A DNA stretch of 20,115 nt from Flammula alnicola (Eukaryota; Basidiomycota; Agaricomycetes; Agaricales; Strophariaceae), in the NCBI GenBank assembly GCA_015499995.1, contig JADNRV010000643.1, forward strand, positions 1-20,115. The letters are read 5' to 3'. Numbering within the stretch: the stretch's first letter is position 1; every line of letters starts with the position of its first letter. The notes below the pieces were generated by a model, which saw nothing but the letters and a program-made list of their open reading frames with translations, ran no database searches and was not told where the DNA came from. Below are positions 9,665 through 18,870 of the stretch, in pieces. The translations under genes and the position numbers were made by a program.

Positions 9665-10427
9665 GTGTACTCACATGAATGGCCCTTGAGTGACGACGTT
9701 GGAAAGTTGTGGGGGGAGGGAATAAAAAAAAGCAAAACGCCCACCTTATACCAGAGATCGAGGGCCCCTAGCGAAAATATGATACCCGCACCTACGGGTC
9801 AGGCATCATCCGCGGGTGCCAAAACCGGTGCGGGCTGGGTTGGGGGTATGGTATTGAGGGCGGCATGCGAGGGTGCGTGGGGCACTTGCTGCGCAGATAT
9901 CGGGTTGGGAGGGGCGGTCGTTGTGCGTTAACTGGCCAGGGGTGGTCGGTATGCCTTAGGGGGGTGCAGTGCAGCAGAGTGTGCAAGGCGATGGGCGGTA
10001 TTCGTCCATTGGCGGTGGTGATGCTGTGCGTACAAGTTAACACTGGAAATCACGAAGAAAATCGTTCGTTGACATACCTGGCGGGCCTCCCATTGCATGG
10101 GTCCCCCCTTCTGTACTCCAAGTCCCCGTGAATCCGTCATCGTCGAATGAAAACCCCGCCACACCCATGTCTGACGGAGGGGAAGGGCTCACACTGCACA
10201 TGTCGTCGACGTTGGAGGTCCACGGCGCGCGTGTTAGTCTGAGCGGTTCAGGTTTGCTGAGTGCGGTACAACGTTGGGAGCCGTGCCGGTTTGAAACCCA
10301 TGTCGTTCACGCGGGAGGCTCACATTCCTCTTTTGGTAAATGTGATGATCGCCCCTTTTGGACGATCAAGATTCACATTGACGATCTGCCAAATATAGTA
10401 ATATGGCCTAGCGCCTGTGCCTACGGC
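9665..10427. other. Intergenic DNA, no gene supported
   Basis: Mixed GC-rich and low-complexity sequence with G-rich runs on the plus strand around 9830-9965. An inverted repeat CCCGCACC (9785-9792) / GGTGCGGG (9827-9834) is present. Open frames on both strands have no recognisable domains and overlap each other. Confidence 0.5.
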
Positions 10428-10516
10428 TCGCATACGGTCGCATATGGGTCGCATATGGTCGCATACGGGTCGCATACGAGTCGGACCACTGTAGATGGTC
10501 GCATATCAGTCGCATA
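10428..10516. repeat. Phased TCGCATA array
   Basis: Seven exact copies of TCGCATA start at 10428, 10438, 10449, 10459, 10470, 10499 and 10510. Intervals are 10, 11, 10, 11, 29 and 11 bp. The underlying unit is about 21 bp (two 7-mers), close to two turns of B-DNA. In one frame it reads as a repeated YGSHxVA, but no gene context supports translation. Confidence 0.85.
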
Positions 10517-10636
10517 CACCTCTTATTTTGTCAACCGTGTGCGCTCTGCTGCGTTATATTAAATATACAAGATATACCATAGTTGAGTAATGTACTAGCT
10601 ACAATTAGATAGTGTTTGGGAAGCTCAGAGAATCTA

Positions 10637-10671
10637 TTGCATGTCGGTAATAAATAGATCAGTACATGCAA
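10637..10671. repeat. Small inverted repeat upstream of the interrupted gene
   Basis: TTGCATGT (10637-10644) and ACATGCAA (10664-10671) form 8-bp arms around a 19-nt loop, 40 nt upstream of the ATG at 10711. Confidence 0.6.
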
Positions 10672-10678
10672 CTAAACA

Positions 10679-10686
10679 TATATATT
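10679..10686 (+). promoter_or_regulatory. Possible TATA element of the interrupted gene
   Basis: TATATATT lies about 30 nt upstream of the ATG at 10711 in an AT-rich stretch. The short distance would leave almost no 5' leader, so the assignment is tentative. Confidence 0.35.
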
Positions 10687-10710
10687 TAACATACTACACT
10701 CAGTACCACC

Positions 10711-10888
10711 ATGACCAAGAAATCTGGCAAGGATGGTTTGACCAAGCATCAACGTTATTATCAACGGTGAGCAGTGATATATTTGATTATATCACTTCTC
10801 TAGATATTCACTGTAAATACAGGCATCGAGATACAGTAAACGGGAAGAACGCAAAGCGCAATAAGGAGAGACGGGTCAAACGGTGCGG
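10711..10888 (+). pseudogene. Small gene for a basic protein, interrupted by the LTR retrotransposon
   Basis: ATG at 10711 in a good context (CACCATG) opens exon 1 (10711-10766). A 56-nt intron follows (10767-10822, GTGAGC...TACAG). Exon 2 runs from 10823 in frame into the retrotransposon boundary at 10888. The two exons encode about 40 residues, very rich in Lys and Arg (KHQRYYQR, then KNAKRNKERRVKR). Similar basic N-termini with a RYY/HRD look are common in Agaricomycete proteins of unclear function and in transposon-linked genes; I cannot name the family. Translation past 10888 would read 34 LTR codons and stop at about 10991. The rest of the gene, if any, resumes at 20078 and leaves the window. 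In the reconstructed order the simple frame would meet a stop within a few codons unless another intron intervenes. Confidence 0.5.
10885..10888. repeat. Target-site duplication, left copy (GCGG)
   Basis: GCGG directly before the 5' LTR matches GCGG directly after the 3' LTR (20074-20077). The next base (T) also matches if it is counted as target rather than as the first LTR base, so a 5-bp duplication GCGGT cannot be excluded. Confidence 0.8.
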
Positions 10889-11913
10889 TGTGGAGGAGAT
10901 GGATAGCGCGCTCGTAGAAACAGCGGGCAAGTCCGAATTCCCACGTGATGCCGATCAAGCCGTGCACACTACCGCGCGACCATCGATTTGAATACCCCGC
11001 GTAGCATACCCTTTTCTCCCCATTTCAAACACTTCATACACTCATTACATGATCCTTTTTCATCTCCGAAAACCCCCGTACTCTCACCTCTCTTCGTTAC
11101 TCCACAGACACCGTATTTCACACGCAATGGCCGTGAGAACGCGCCTCGGCAAGCCCCGTTTTGCGCTCAAGGTGTACCGCGGTCTGCCTCGACGAAAGAA
11201 CAACTTCAAGTACGATCTACACCGATGGAAGGATGGGAAACCAAGCCAAGAGGAACCATACGGCTGGTAGGAGGTCCTATTTGCAAATTCTATTCCGTTT
11301 TATTCCATTTTATCTTGTTTCATCTTGATTCTCGATCACTTCCGCATCTCTTTCTCTTTTCAAATAGCCGACACCGAGTGCAACGAGACGACACGCTGTA
11401 CGCAGGAGGACGCCCCGCCCTAACGTGCGACGAGCAGCGGACACGGTCTGGTCCACCGTGGAAGATTGTATGTCCCTTGAGCAAGGATGTACAGTTCACT
11501 CGCGCCCGCACCAAGCCTCAATCTTGCCTCCTATCCTGCGTGCGGCCGAAATATCGTTGCACAAGGTCGAAGACCCTTTTTCTTTTTCAAATGGACAATC
11601 TAGCACATGCGTAGTATATTTGATTTGATTTCTTGGGCCTGGCGACGCAAGAGTACGCGTGCGCCAGGAAAATCTCTATATACCCGCGTTTGTAAACTTA
11701 GGAGTCCTTAGTCAATCTACCCCCACTTTGATTCGGAAAACACTACGAGGAGCACGAGCTATTGAGCAAGAGCATCGAGCAGAGCGCGCCGTGACATTCG
11801 CTATCTACACAACTTCTCAAATACCCCGTACTTAGGCGCCCATCAGCGCCGCTCTCTCTTCTCTTTTCGACGACCTCAATCCAACCTACCTGGAAAAGAT
11901 CAGCTCTTCCACA
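10889..11913 (+). repeat. 5' LTR (1,025 bp)
   Basis: Compared base by base with the 3' LTR. One 2-bp difference (CCCCGCGTAG here, CCCCGTAG in the 3' copy, near 11000) and one substitution (A at 11307, G at 19467) are the only changes I find. It begins TGTGGAGG and ends TTCCACA. An open frame from an ATG at 11127 to 11270 (47 codons) is present in both LTRs. Confidence 0.95.
11677..11682 (+). promoter_or_regulatory. LTR promoter TATA element
   Basis: TATATA in the 3' third of the LTR, preceded by GC-rich sequence. Transcription would start about 25-35 nt downstream, leaving roughly 200 bp of R-U5 before the LTR end at 11913. The same element is at 19837-19842 in the 3' LTR, where it could drive transcription outward into host DNA. 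Confidence 0.55.
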
Positions 11914-12050
11914 GTAGCTATCGAGACTGGATCAAAGGTTTTCCGTCGAAAACAACCACTGCTGAGTCCCTGAATTTCGATTTTTTCCCACTTTCCATTC
12001 TGTCTACACTTCTCTCCCAACTTCCCTTCTTCCCTGTCGAAGCTTACAAC
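11914..12050 (+). other. Retrotransposon leader with presumed primer-binding site
   Basis: 137 nt lie between the LTR end and the Gag ATG. The primer-binding site should begin within a few bases of 11914 (GTAGCTATCGAGACTGG...). I cannot match it to a particular tRNA 3' end by eye, and it does not start with the usual TGG. An internal-tRNA primer or self-priming is possible. Confidence 0.5.
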
Positions 12051-14471
12051 ATGGCGACCCCGCCGCAGTTGTTCACGCAGCTGAAGCCGATGCCGATTCC
12101 TCGGACATTAAGCGCACCTTTATTCGATGGGAAATATGTCAATGACTTCTTAGCTATTTTAGAGCGACATGGGAATTCCGCGGGGCTGCTCACTTCCGAG
12201 CTCCCAAAATACATTGTCCAATACTGCACTGACGAAGTTAAACAGGTCATCCGGTTTTGCGATGAGGTCGAGGGTGCTGACTGGGACAAGGCGAAGCAGC
12301 TCCTCGTTGACTTATACGGGTCTAATGACGAACCGGCAAAGGCGACACTCGAAACCCTCAGGCTTTTCGTCAAGGAACACGCGAAGGGTAAAGAATTTGG
12401 CAGCCGAGCTGACGTTGATATCTATCATAGGAGCTATCTCACGATTGCCGCGCAACTTAAGTCAAAGACGTTGATTGACGAGAACGAAATGAAGCTCAAG
12501 TTCTTTGCGGGTCTTCCACGAAGAACCCGAGCGTTTGTAACCTCTCGCCTTCCTCCCGCCAACTTGGCTACCACCTCACCACCTCAAATCAAGACGGTGA
12601 TCGAAATTATATGCCGCCAGTTCAACCCGAACAGCATCGAGTCCTACAATGTGGAATCAGATGCTGACGACTCTGACGACGATACGCCCAGCGCGGCCCC
12701 ATTGACAAAGCCTTCATTACTGCCTCTCACTAGTGTCCTCGAGTCAGCTAGACCCAAGAGCAGCAATATCAAGACCGACATCGATCTTCTCACCCAGCAG
12801 CTGCAGCAGCTCTCAATCAGCCAAGCTCAGATGCAGCAGATGTTTCAGACCGCGATGAGCGCAGGATCCTTCTCTCGTCCTTCTAACAGTACGAACCCCG
12901 CTGATAAAACTTGTTTCATTTGCGGACAGGTTGGAACGCACCGGTTGCACCCTCGTTTCTGCCCGGAAACAGCCAAGCTCATAGCGGAATCGCTCATCAA
13001 GTTTGACGCCGCCCGCGCTCGATACACACTCATGGACGGAGCAGACCTTCCGTTGATACCATTCACGCCGGGCGGTGTCGCTCAATACCTGCGCGAGCAT
13101 CGAAGTGACTTTCCGCGGCGCGAACCACCACCTCACACCTTGACAGCGAGCGCGTCTCCCGCGACGCTAATGATGGGCGACTATCCGGCGTTGTGCGGTG
13201 ACGTGTACGCCATCGCATCAAACCAAGATGAGTTCGATTTCAGCGACTCTTACCCTGTGACACGCACTGGCAAAGATACTGCTCCTAGACATGACCCAAC
13301 ACGACGACCGCCTGCGAGGAAACAGCCCGAGCGGCCGAATACGCCTGCAAGTGCACCGATGCCTGCACCTCGCCAGCCATCAGGACCGGCGCCTACGACA
13401 TCTCAACATATTCCCAACGAAGCGCGTGTTCCCGGCACTAATGGGTCCGCACCGCCGCCGCCCATCAATACGCGTGAAGGGTGGAAGGAGTCGCTCCCTC
13501 GCAACAACAAGGACGTCGAAATGAAAGATGAACCAAAGAGTAAAGCCCCTCAGTACCACTACACGTCGGACGTTCAGGAGAAGATCTCCATGCAAGACAT
13601 CCAGGATCTCATTCTGCAGACTCAGGTAACCCTGACATTGCGTGACATCTTAGGCATATCCCCGGGACTCCAAAAACGAATGGCGGATGCTACGAAGACT
13701 CGACGGGAATATTTGACAAAGTACGGCGAGTACGATCTCTACACGGCGCAAGCCGAAGAAGAGTTCGCGAAGACCAGCGTGGGAGCGCAAGTAAATTCGG
13801 CGAGTTCTCTCCAGTTTGACGAATTGAATGATCCTTCCATGCTTGATTCATTCATGCTCAGGTACTCGAATGCAGTCAGCTTCAGGCCTACAAAGAAGTA
13901 CGCGATGACTACAGGCATTTTTACTGCTGATCTTGCGGGAATGTCCATCCGTCTCATGGTCGATTGCGGCTCTGAGCTCAACATTTTCCCTGAGCGCCTT
14001 CTCGCCCAGACCAACTTACCTCTTGACTACGAGGGCACGCGTTGGTCCCTGAAGGGCGTCAACGGTGGTCCTGTGGGTCTGAGAGGGGTATGCAGAGACG
14101 TACCGATATCGATCGGCGGCCACAGATTTGACCATCATTTCTTTGTTACGCGCGAGGACATGGACTCACAAGATTGCATTTTAGGACAGCCTTGGATTCA
14201 GTGGTTCGCCGCGCGTATCGATTACTCAAGAATCGGTCACATGAAGATTATGCTATGGAAGGATGGCGATCGAAGCAACAACCCTACGATCTCGGTACAG
14301 CTGACACGACCCAATGACCCAAGGAATGTCGATGCAACAGGACCACTCCCAGGGGCCTCACGACCAGTAACCGAAGAATCGGAGACAGCTCATCAGCAGC
14401 ACTCGCACCACCAACGAGCATATATCGAGGAGGTCGACGATGATGATGCGTACGCCCGATATTTTCATTAG
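12051..14471 (+). CDS. Gag-protease polyprotein of the retrotransposon
   Basis: 806 residues from an ATG in a strong context (CAACATGG), ending TAG. The N-terminal ~200 residues fit a retrotransposon Gag capsid-like region (SAPLFDGKYVNDFLAILERH, FFAGLPRRTR). A glutamine-rich helix follows near residues 245-270. A zinc-knuckle-like motif begins at Cys288 (CFICGQVGTHRLHPRFC); its spacing C-x2-C-x5-H-x2-H-x3-C differs from the classic CX2CX4HX4C. A long Pro-rich linker follows. Residues ~620-730 are a retropepsin-like aspartic protease with Asp638 in MVDCGSELNIF (DCG in place of the usual DSG/DTG) and ILGQPW near its end. The product should form the particle and process itself and Pol. Protease thus sits in the Gag frame, not in the Pol frame. 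Confidence 0.9.
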   Translation: MATPPQLFTQLKPMPIPRTLSAPLFDGKYVNDFLAILERHGNSAGLLTSELPKYIVQYCTDEVKQVIRFCDEVEGADWDKAKQLLVDLYGSNDEPAKATLETLRLFVKEHAKGKEFGSRADVDIYHRSYLTIAAQLKSKTLIDENEMKLKFFAGLPRRTRAFVTSRLPPANLATTSPPQIKTVIEIICRQFNPNSIESYNVESDADDSDDDTPSAAPLTKPSLLPLTSVLESARPKSSNIKTDIDLLTQQLQQLSISQAQMQQMFQTAMSAGSFSRPSNSTNPADKTCFICGQVGTHRLHPRFCPETAKLIAESLIKFDAARARYTLMDGADLPLIPFTPGGVAQYLREHRSDFPRREPPPHTLTASASPATLMMGDYPALCGDVYAIASNQDEFDFSDSYPVTRTGKDTAPRHDPTRRPPARKQPERPNTPASAPMPAPRQPSGPAPTTSQHIPNEARVPGTNGSAPPPPINTREGWKESLPRNNKDVEMKDEPKSKAPQYHYTSDVQEKISMQDIQDLILQTQVTLTLRDILGISPGLQKRMADATKTRREYLTKYGEYDLYTAQAEEEFAKTSVGAQVNSASSLQFDELNDPSMLDSFMLRYSNAVSFRPTKKYAMTTGIFTADLAGMSIRLMVDCGSELNIFPERLLAQTNLPLDYEGTRWSLKGVNGGPVGLRGVCRDVPISIGGHRFDHHFFVTREDMDSQDCILGQPWIQWFAARIDYSRIGHMKIMLWKDGDRSNNPTISVQLTRPNDPRNVDATGPLPGASRPVTEESETAHQQHSHHQRAYIEEVDDDDAYARYFH

Positions 14472-14539
14472 CGCAGGACACGACCACGCGGCCGCCAACT
14501 CTCTTCAACGTGTCTTGCGCAACTATAGGCCGATCACTC

Positions 14540-17500
14540 ATGGGTCTTCTCGGAGATCCTGAGTTTCGTGAGTTTGATAATTTTCTCTATTCTTTTGACC
14601 CTCCAGATTCGTTTGATTATTTATTGAGACAAGTAAGTCTCGCATCTAATAGTTTAAGACCGCTAACTACGTCGTGGACGCTCCGAGCATTATCTAGCTC
14701 ACCATATACCCATTCGCGCACTGTATCCCTCACTGCGAAACGCAAATACAAACCCGTGGACCGCAAAGTACGGCCAGTACCTACGTACATGCCAAACCCC
14801 GTGGCTCTCGAGTTCAAACCTATCCCCTTACCGCCGATATCACAACTCCCATCAAAACCTCCGCATTTTGCTTCGCTGGAACCTACGGAAAGGATGACAG
14901 CTGAGCGTCTCTCTCTTCTCTTAAACACAATACCTGAAGGATTTCTTTCTCCAGAGGAGGTAAACCTGCTCGCGTTCGTGGTGGCGAGGCGCGAGAAAGC
15001 GTTCGCGTTCACGTTTGCTGAGAAAGGAACATTCCGTCAAGAATTTTATCCAGATTATGAAATACCAACTATCGAACATACGCCGTGGCAGCGTCCTCCA
15101 ATCCGAGCGCCTAAAGCCCTAGAGGAGGTTATACGCCAAGAAATCCTGGAGCAGGAGGCTGCGGGACGCTTTGAGGCGACATCATCAAGCTATAGATCGG
15201 CCCTCTTTGCCGTGGCAAAGAAAACGAACAAAGTACGCCTGGTCCTTGACCTTCAGGAACTAAACTCCGTCACGATCAGAGACGCGGCGCTACCTCCGTC
15301 GGTGGACGATTTTGCTGAAGCCTTTATCGGGCGAGCAATCTATGGATGTGTCGATCTATTCGCCGGATATGACGCACGCATATTAGCTGAGTCCTCACGT
15401 CCTCTCACGGCATTTCATTCACTTTGTGGACCCAAACAACAGGCAACTCTACCAATGGGTGCTACAAATGCTGGAGCGGAATTCCAGCGATGTGTCAACC
15501 ACGCTTTACAAGAAGATATCGATGTCAACGCGAAGGCATTCATGGATGATGGAGGAATCATGGGACCGCACACGACGTACGACGACGCGCCCATTGACGA
15601 CAACCCCAACATCCGACAATTTGTATTCGAGTACGCTACAACGTTGGATCGGATTCTCGCGCGATTCATTGCAGCAGGAATCACGGCGTCGGGACTCAAA
15701 ACCACGCTCGCAACGCCGCGCCTTCGTATTGTTGGGTCTGTAGTATCGATCGAGGGATGGCACCTTGAGAAAGGGCTCATCTCGAAGATAACGAAATGGC
15801 CTTCCTGCGAGAACGTGTCTCAGATCCGAGGTTTCCTAGGAGTAATGGGATGCGGAAGAAAATGGATCAAGAACTTTGCTTTAATCGCTAAGCCTTTGAC
15901 ATCTCTATTGCGAGTCACTGATGCCGATTTCTCATTCACGCAGGAGGCGCAGGATGCGATGGATTCTCTCAAGCAACTTGCCACGACAGCGCCGGTGCTC
16001 ATCAAGATCGACTACGACAAAGCCAAACTCATCACTCAACTGCCGCGGGCGTCTGACGAAGGACTTGTAACTGTCGCCGTCGACGCAGCAGCCTTATATG
16101 GTGCGGGGTGGGTGGTATATCAACATCTCGACAATCAACGCCGACCTGCCGTTTATGGGTCATGCACCTACAATGAGCGCGAAACGCGATACTCGCAACC
16201 AAAAGCAGAGCTCTATGGAGTGTTTCGCGCCTTCAAGCACCTCAGACATCGCATTTGGGGCATCCGATTTTGTCTAGAACATGACGCTAAGTTCCTTCGT
16301 GAGATGATCGTGACACCTGATTTACCAAATGCTCCTATGACCAGGTGGATTGCGTATCTGCAGCTTTTTGATTTCGAAATGCACCATGTGAAAGCCGAAA
16401 AACACCAAGCTCCGGATGGCTTATCTCGAAGGCCGAAATCGGACCAAGATTCCGAAGATGAGGAGGAGTCGGAGGAATATCTTGATAGATTTATCGGGAA
16501 TTTCTTAGCGTCGGATAAAGAGTTGCCACAGGGGTTCTGGCATAAAGATTCATATAAACTCTCAGCAAGGCAAGTTAAATCTGTTCTTCGAACCATACAA
16601 CTTGCTCGCAGTGCTTTCTCTATGTCATCAGCTCCGTATACCCGACTATTGCAACCACAGGCCCAATATAATATTCACGCCAATGCCTCTCGACCGCCGG
16701 CGCTTAACTTCTACAACCTATTCACCACCGGAATCTTGGTCGACTCGGAGCCGCACTCGGGCGCTAGGCATCCGCAGTTCCCAATTCGCCCAACTCGGTT
16801 CGATCCTTCCAACTGGACTCGCAATAATCTGGCCGACTACACCCTTCTCCGGGTGACTGACACCATGACGTACATGGGCCGTGAATTCTTCGACCGCAAA
16901 ACGCCAATCGAGCAAGAAGTTGAATACCGTTTGGGTGATGAGGTCATCAACCTTTCTGTCACCTCATATCACTATACGTACGCGTCGCGGCTGCGAGCAG
17001 GTGAGTACCCTCCAGCTATAGTCGATCATTCAGTGGTTGGATATTGTGCGGTCGAGGAGAGGACTGATAGCCGAGCCAACTATGAAATACTCACTGCGCC
17101 AGAGCATCGCGAGGCTATTGCATGTATTGGTCATAAGTTTGGAACCACAGACTTGGACGCACCTGAGATGTGGAAGGACCTCCGAGCCTTCTTTACCGAT
17201 GGATCACTTCCTGCTCTGTGTCTGACGGACACGAAAGAGAAGGAAAGGTTCCTTAAGCGTGCTAACCGTTTTCTTTTCTTCGAGGAACGTTTATGGCTCA
17301 AGCCCAGCAACAAGAGCTCGTCCCTGCCCCGCCTCGTTATCGAAGATAACCAACGACGCCAAGAATTACTCGTAAAAGTACACGATGAGTGTGGCCACCG
17401 AGGACGAGACCCCACTTACGTCAAACTTGCCGAGCGCGTATACTGGCCGAACATGTATAACGACTGCGCGTATTTCGTGAGATCGTGCGTACCCTGTCAA

Positions 17501-17893
17501 TTCGAGTCAAATGCTAAACCTATCATTCCATATAACCCATCCTGGATGTCATCAATCCTCCGTCATTGGCACATGGACTGCATTCACATGCCTCTCGGCG
17601 TCGGCGGAAAGCAATACCTCATCCAAGCAACTTGTTCAGCATCGAAATGGGACGAAGCCGAAGCTATACGTAAGGCTAATGCCGACACCATCGCGAAGTT
17701 CATTTATAAGTTGGTGTGTCGTTTCTCTTGTATTCCCTACATCACGGTCGATGGCGGCTCTGAGTTCAAAGGAGTCGCTGAGGAGGTGTTCCGCCAATAT
17801 GGCATTGTCGTTATTGTGTCTACAGCTTATCACCCCGAGGGAATGGCGTGTCAGAGCGCGCAGCACATCAGACCCTCGTCCATGGCCTCATGA
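14540..17893 (+). CDS. Pol: reverse transcriptase, RNase H, integrase (C-terminus broken by a frame loss)
   Basis: The first ATG of the frame is 14540, 69 nt after the Gag-protease stop. The frame is open back to 14447, so it overlaps the end of Gag-Pro by 25 nt in the -1 frame. Counting from that ATG, RT has Asp272 (CVDLFAGYD) and the Asp336-Asp337 pair (AFMDDGG, a variant of YxDD). RNase H has Asp515, Glu557 (QPKAELYG) and Asp582. Integrase has a zinc-binding HHCC (His948, His953, Cys983, Cys986) and the first two catalytic acids Asp1013 (HMDCI) and Asp1071 (VDGGSEF). Just after STAYHPEG the frame changes; residues beyond about 1100 are out of frame and end at a TGA by 17893. The integrase core continues in another frame from about 17848. 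Confidence 0.9.
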   Translation: MGLLGDPEFREFDNFLYSFDPPDSFDYLLRQVSLASNSLRPLTTSWTLRALSSSPYTHSRTVSLTAKRKYKPVDRKVRPVPTYMPNPVALEFKPIPLPPISQLPSKPPHFASLEPTERMTAERLSLLLNTIPEGFLSPEEVNLLAFVVARREKAFAFTFAEKGTFRQEFYPDYEIPTIEHTPWQRPPIRAPKALEEVIRQEILEQEAAGRFEATSSSYRSALFAVAKKTNKVRLVLDLQELNSVTIRDAALPPSVDDFAEAFIGRAIYGCVDLFAGYDARILAESSRPLTAFHSLCGPKQQATLPMGATNAGAEFQRCVNHALQEDIDVNAKAFMDDGGIMGPHTTYDDAPIDDNPNIRQFVFEYATTLDRILARFIAAGITASGLKTTLATPRLRIVGSVVSIEGWHLEKGLISKITKWPSCENVSQIRGFLGVMGCGRKWIKNFALIAKPLTSLLRVTDADFSFTQEAQDAMDSLKQLATTAPVLIKIDYDKAKLITQLPRASDEGLVTVAVDAAALYGAGWVVYQHLDNQRRPAVYGSCTYNERETRYSQPKAELYGVFRAFKHLRHRIWGIRFCLEHDAKFLREMIVTPDLPNAPMTRWIAYLQLFDFEMHHVKAEKHQAPDGLSRRPKSDQDSEDEEESEEYLDRFIGNFLASDKELPQGFWHKDSYKLSARQVKSVLRTIQLARSAFSMSSAPYTRLLQPQAQYNIHANASRPPALNFYNLFTTGILVDSEPHSGARHPQFPIRPTRFDPSNWTRNNLADYTLLRVTDTMTYMGREFFDRKTPIEQEVEYRLGDEVINLSVTSYHYTYASRLRAGEYPPAIVDHSVVGYCAVEERTDSRANYEILTAPEHREAIACIGHKFGTTDLDAPEMWKDLRAFFTDGSLPALCLTDTKEKERFLKRANRFLFFEERLWLKPSNKSSSLPRLVIEDNQRRQELLVKVHDECGHRGRDPTYVKLAERVYWPNMYNDCAYFVRSCVPCQFESNAKPIIPYNPSWMSSILRHWHMDCIHMPLGVGGKQYLIQATCSASKWDEAEAIRKANADTIAKFIYKLVCRFSCIPYITVDGGSEFKGVAEEVFRQYGIVVIVSTAYHPEGMACQSAQHIRPSSMAS

Positions 17894-18870
17894 AAGCGTG
17901 CCATAAGGATAAGTCCAAATGGCCGCTCTATGTTGACGCGATTTTGTTCTCGATTCGCGTTACCACTAACCGAGTCACAGGGTATCCTCCTTATTACCTG
18001 GTCTATGGTATATTCCCGGTATTCGCGTTCGACATCGAGGACGGAACTTGGCAAACCTTGGATTGGGATACCGTCCGCACCACCGCTGACTTAATCGCCC
18101 TTCGCGCCCGACAAATCGCTCGCCGAGATGAAGATGCAGAAATCTCTTATGAGCGTGCGCGCTTTTCACGTCAGCAAGCCATCGATAACTTCAATAAGCG
18201 TTACGGTAAAAATTTCTCCTTTCATGGGTTTGATGTTGGGATGTGGGTGCTTCGCCACGAGACGTGGTTGGACAATCAATTTGGCAAAAAGGACTTTTGG
18301 CGCTGGTCGGGGCCGTACATTATTCACGAGAAGCGCGATAATAACACCTATGTGTTGCGCGAGCTCAACGGCACGGTTATGCGAGGCCATGTTACTGCTC
18401 ACCGCCTCAAACTTTTCTTTTTTAGGTCAGAAAATCACCTTATGAAGACCGTCACCAACACACGCCTGTACTATGATATTCAGCACTTCGAGAAGCACTA
18501 CATCCAGACACTTCGTTCTTCGAGCGGCCTTCACGCAGTACGCCACCCCGACATCGACTACTACCACTACAACAAGGAGCCGCACGGCGACGACGAGCTT
18601 CCGTTTCCAGACTACGCATCAGTGGGCGCGCGCTTTCCGCTCCGCATATTATATTTCCCTGGTATGGCTTCCAAGCCTGTCAACCTCGCCCTTGCACACC
18701 GACCGCACTGGGGCGGTTCTATCCGTGATGACCCCGCCTTTGAATCTTTCGAAAAATGGTCCAAGAAACTCGCGATCATGGCCACGGATGAGACGTCAAT
18801 CACCGAGAAGATCTTTTCGCCTGCTAACGCGAACCCGAACCGCTATGCCTTGGGGTTTATTCGAACGTAA
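17848..18870 (+). CDS. Integrase C-terminal part in a shifted frame (fragment of Pol)
   Basis: This frame carries what the Pol frame should continue with. SERAAHQTLVHGLM includes the likely third catalytic acid (Glu codon 17854-17856), then TGYPPYYLVYG and a GPY/F-type module (RWSGPYIIHEKRDNNTYVL), then MRGHVTAHRLKLFF. It has no ATG at its beginning, so it is not an independent gene. After the GPY/F module there is a further stretch of about 145 residues (from LYYDIQHFEKHY to the stop at 18870) with no chromodomain that I can recognise. Whether this tail targets integration is unknown. Confidence 0.85.
   Translation: MSERAAHQTLVHGLMKACHKDKSKWPLYVDAILFSIRVTTNRVTGYPPYYLVYGIFPVFAFDIEDGTWQTLDWDTVRTTADLIALRARQIARRDEDAEISYERARFSRQQAIDNFNKRYGKNFSFHGFDVGMWVLRHETWLDNQFGKKDFWRWSGPYIIHEKRDNNTYVLRELNGTVMRGHVTAHRLKLFFFRSENHLMKTVTNTRLYYDIQHFEKHYIQTLRSSSGLHAVRHPDIDYYHYNKEPHGDDELPFPDYASVGARFPLRILYFPGMASKPVNLALAHRPHWGGSIRDDPAFESFEKWSKKLAIMATDETSITEKIFSPANANPNRYALGFIRT

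Noticed and set aside
9354..9744. Minus-strand open frames with repeated VQASPPRHPGR-like peptides
   Set aside because: They only translate the minisatellite; two frames are open at once and there is no gene context.
10128..10562. 144-codon plus-strand open frame with YGSHxVA repeats
   Set aside because: The start is in unremarkable spacer and the peptide repeat follows from the TCGCATA array; no supporting features.
14510..14539. Pol starting at the GTG at 14510
   Set aside because: GTG is not a normal start in fungi. The first ATG is 14540, and the frame is open further upstream to 14447, consistent with recoding.
17848..17850. Independent gene starting with GTG at 17848
   Set aside because: The frame begins in the middle of the integrase core; it is the displaced end of Pol.
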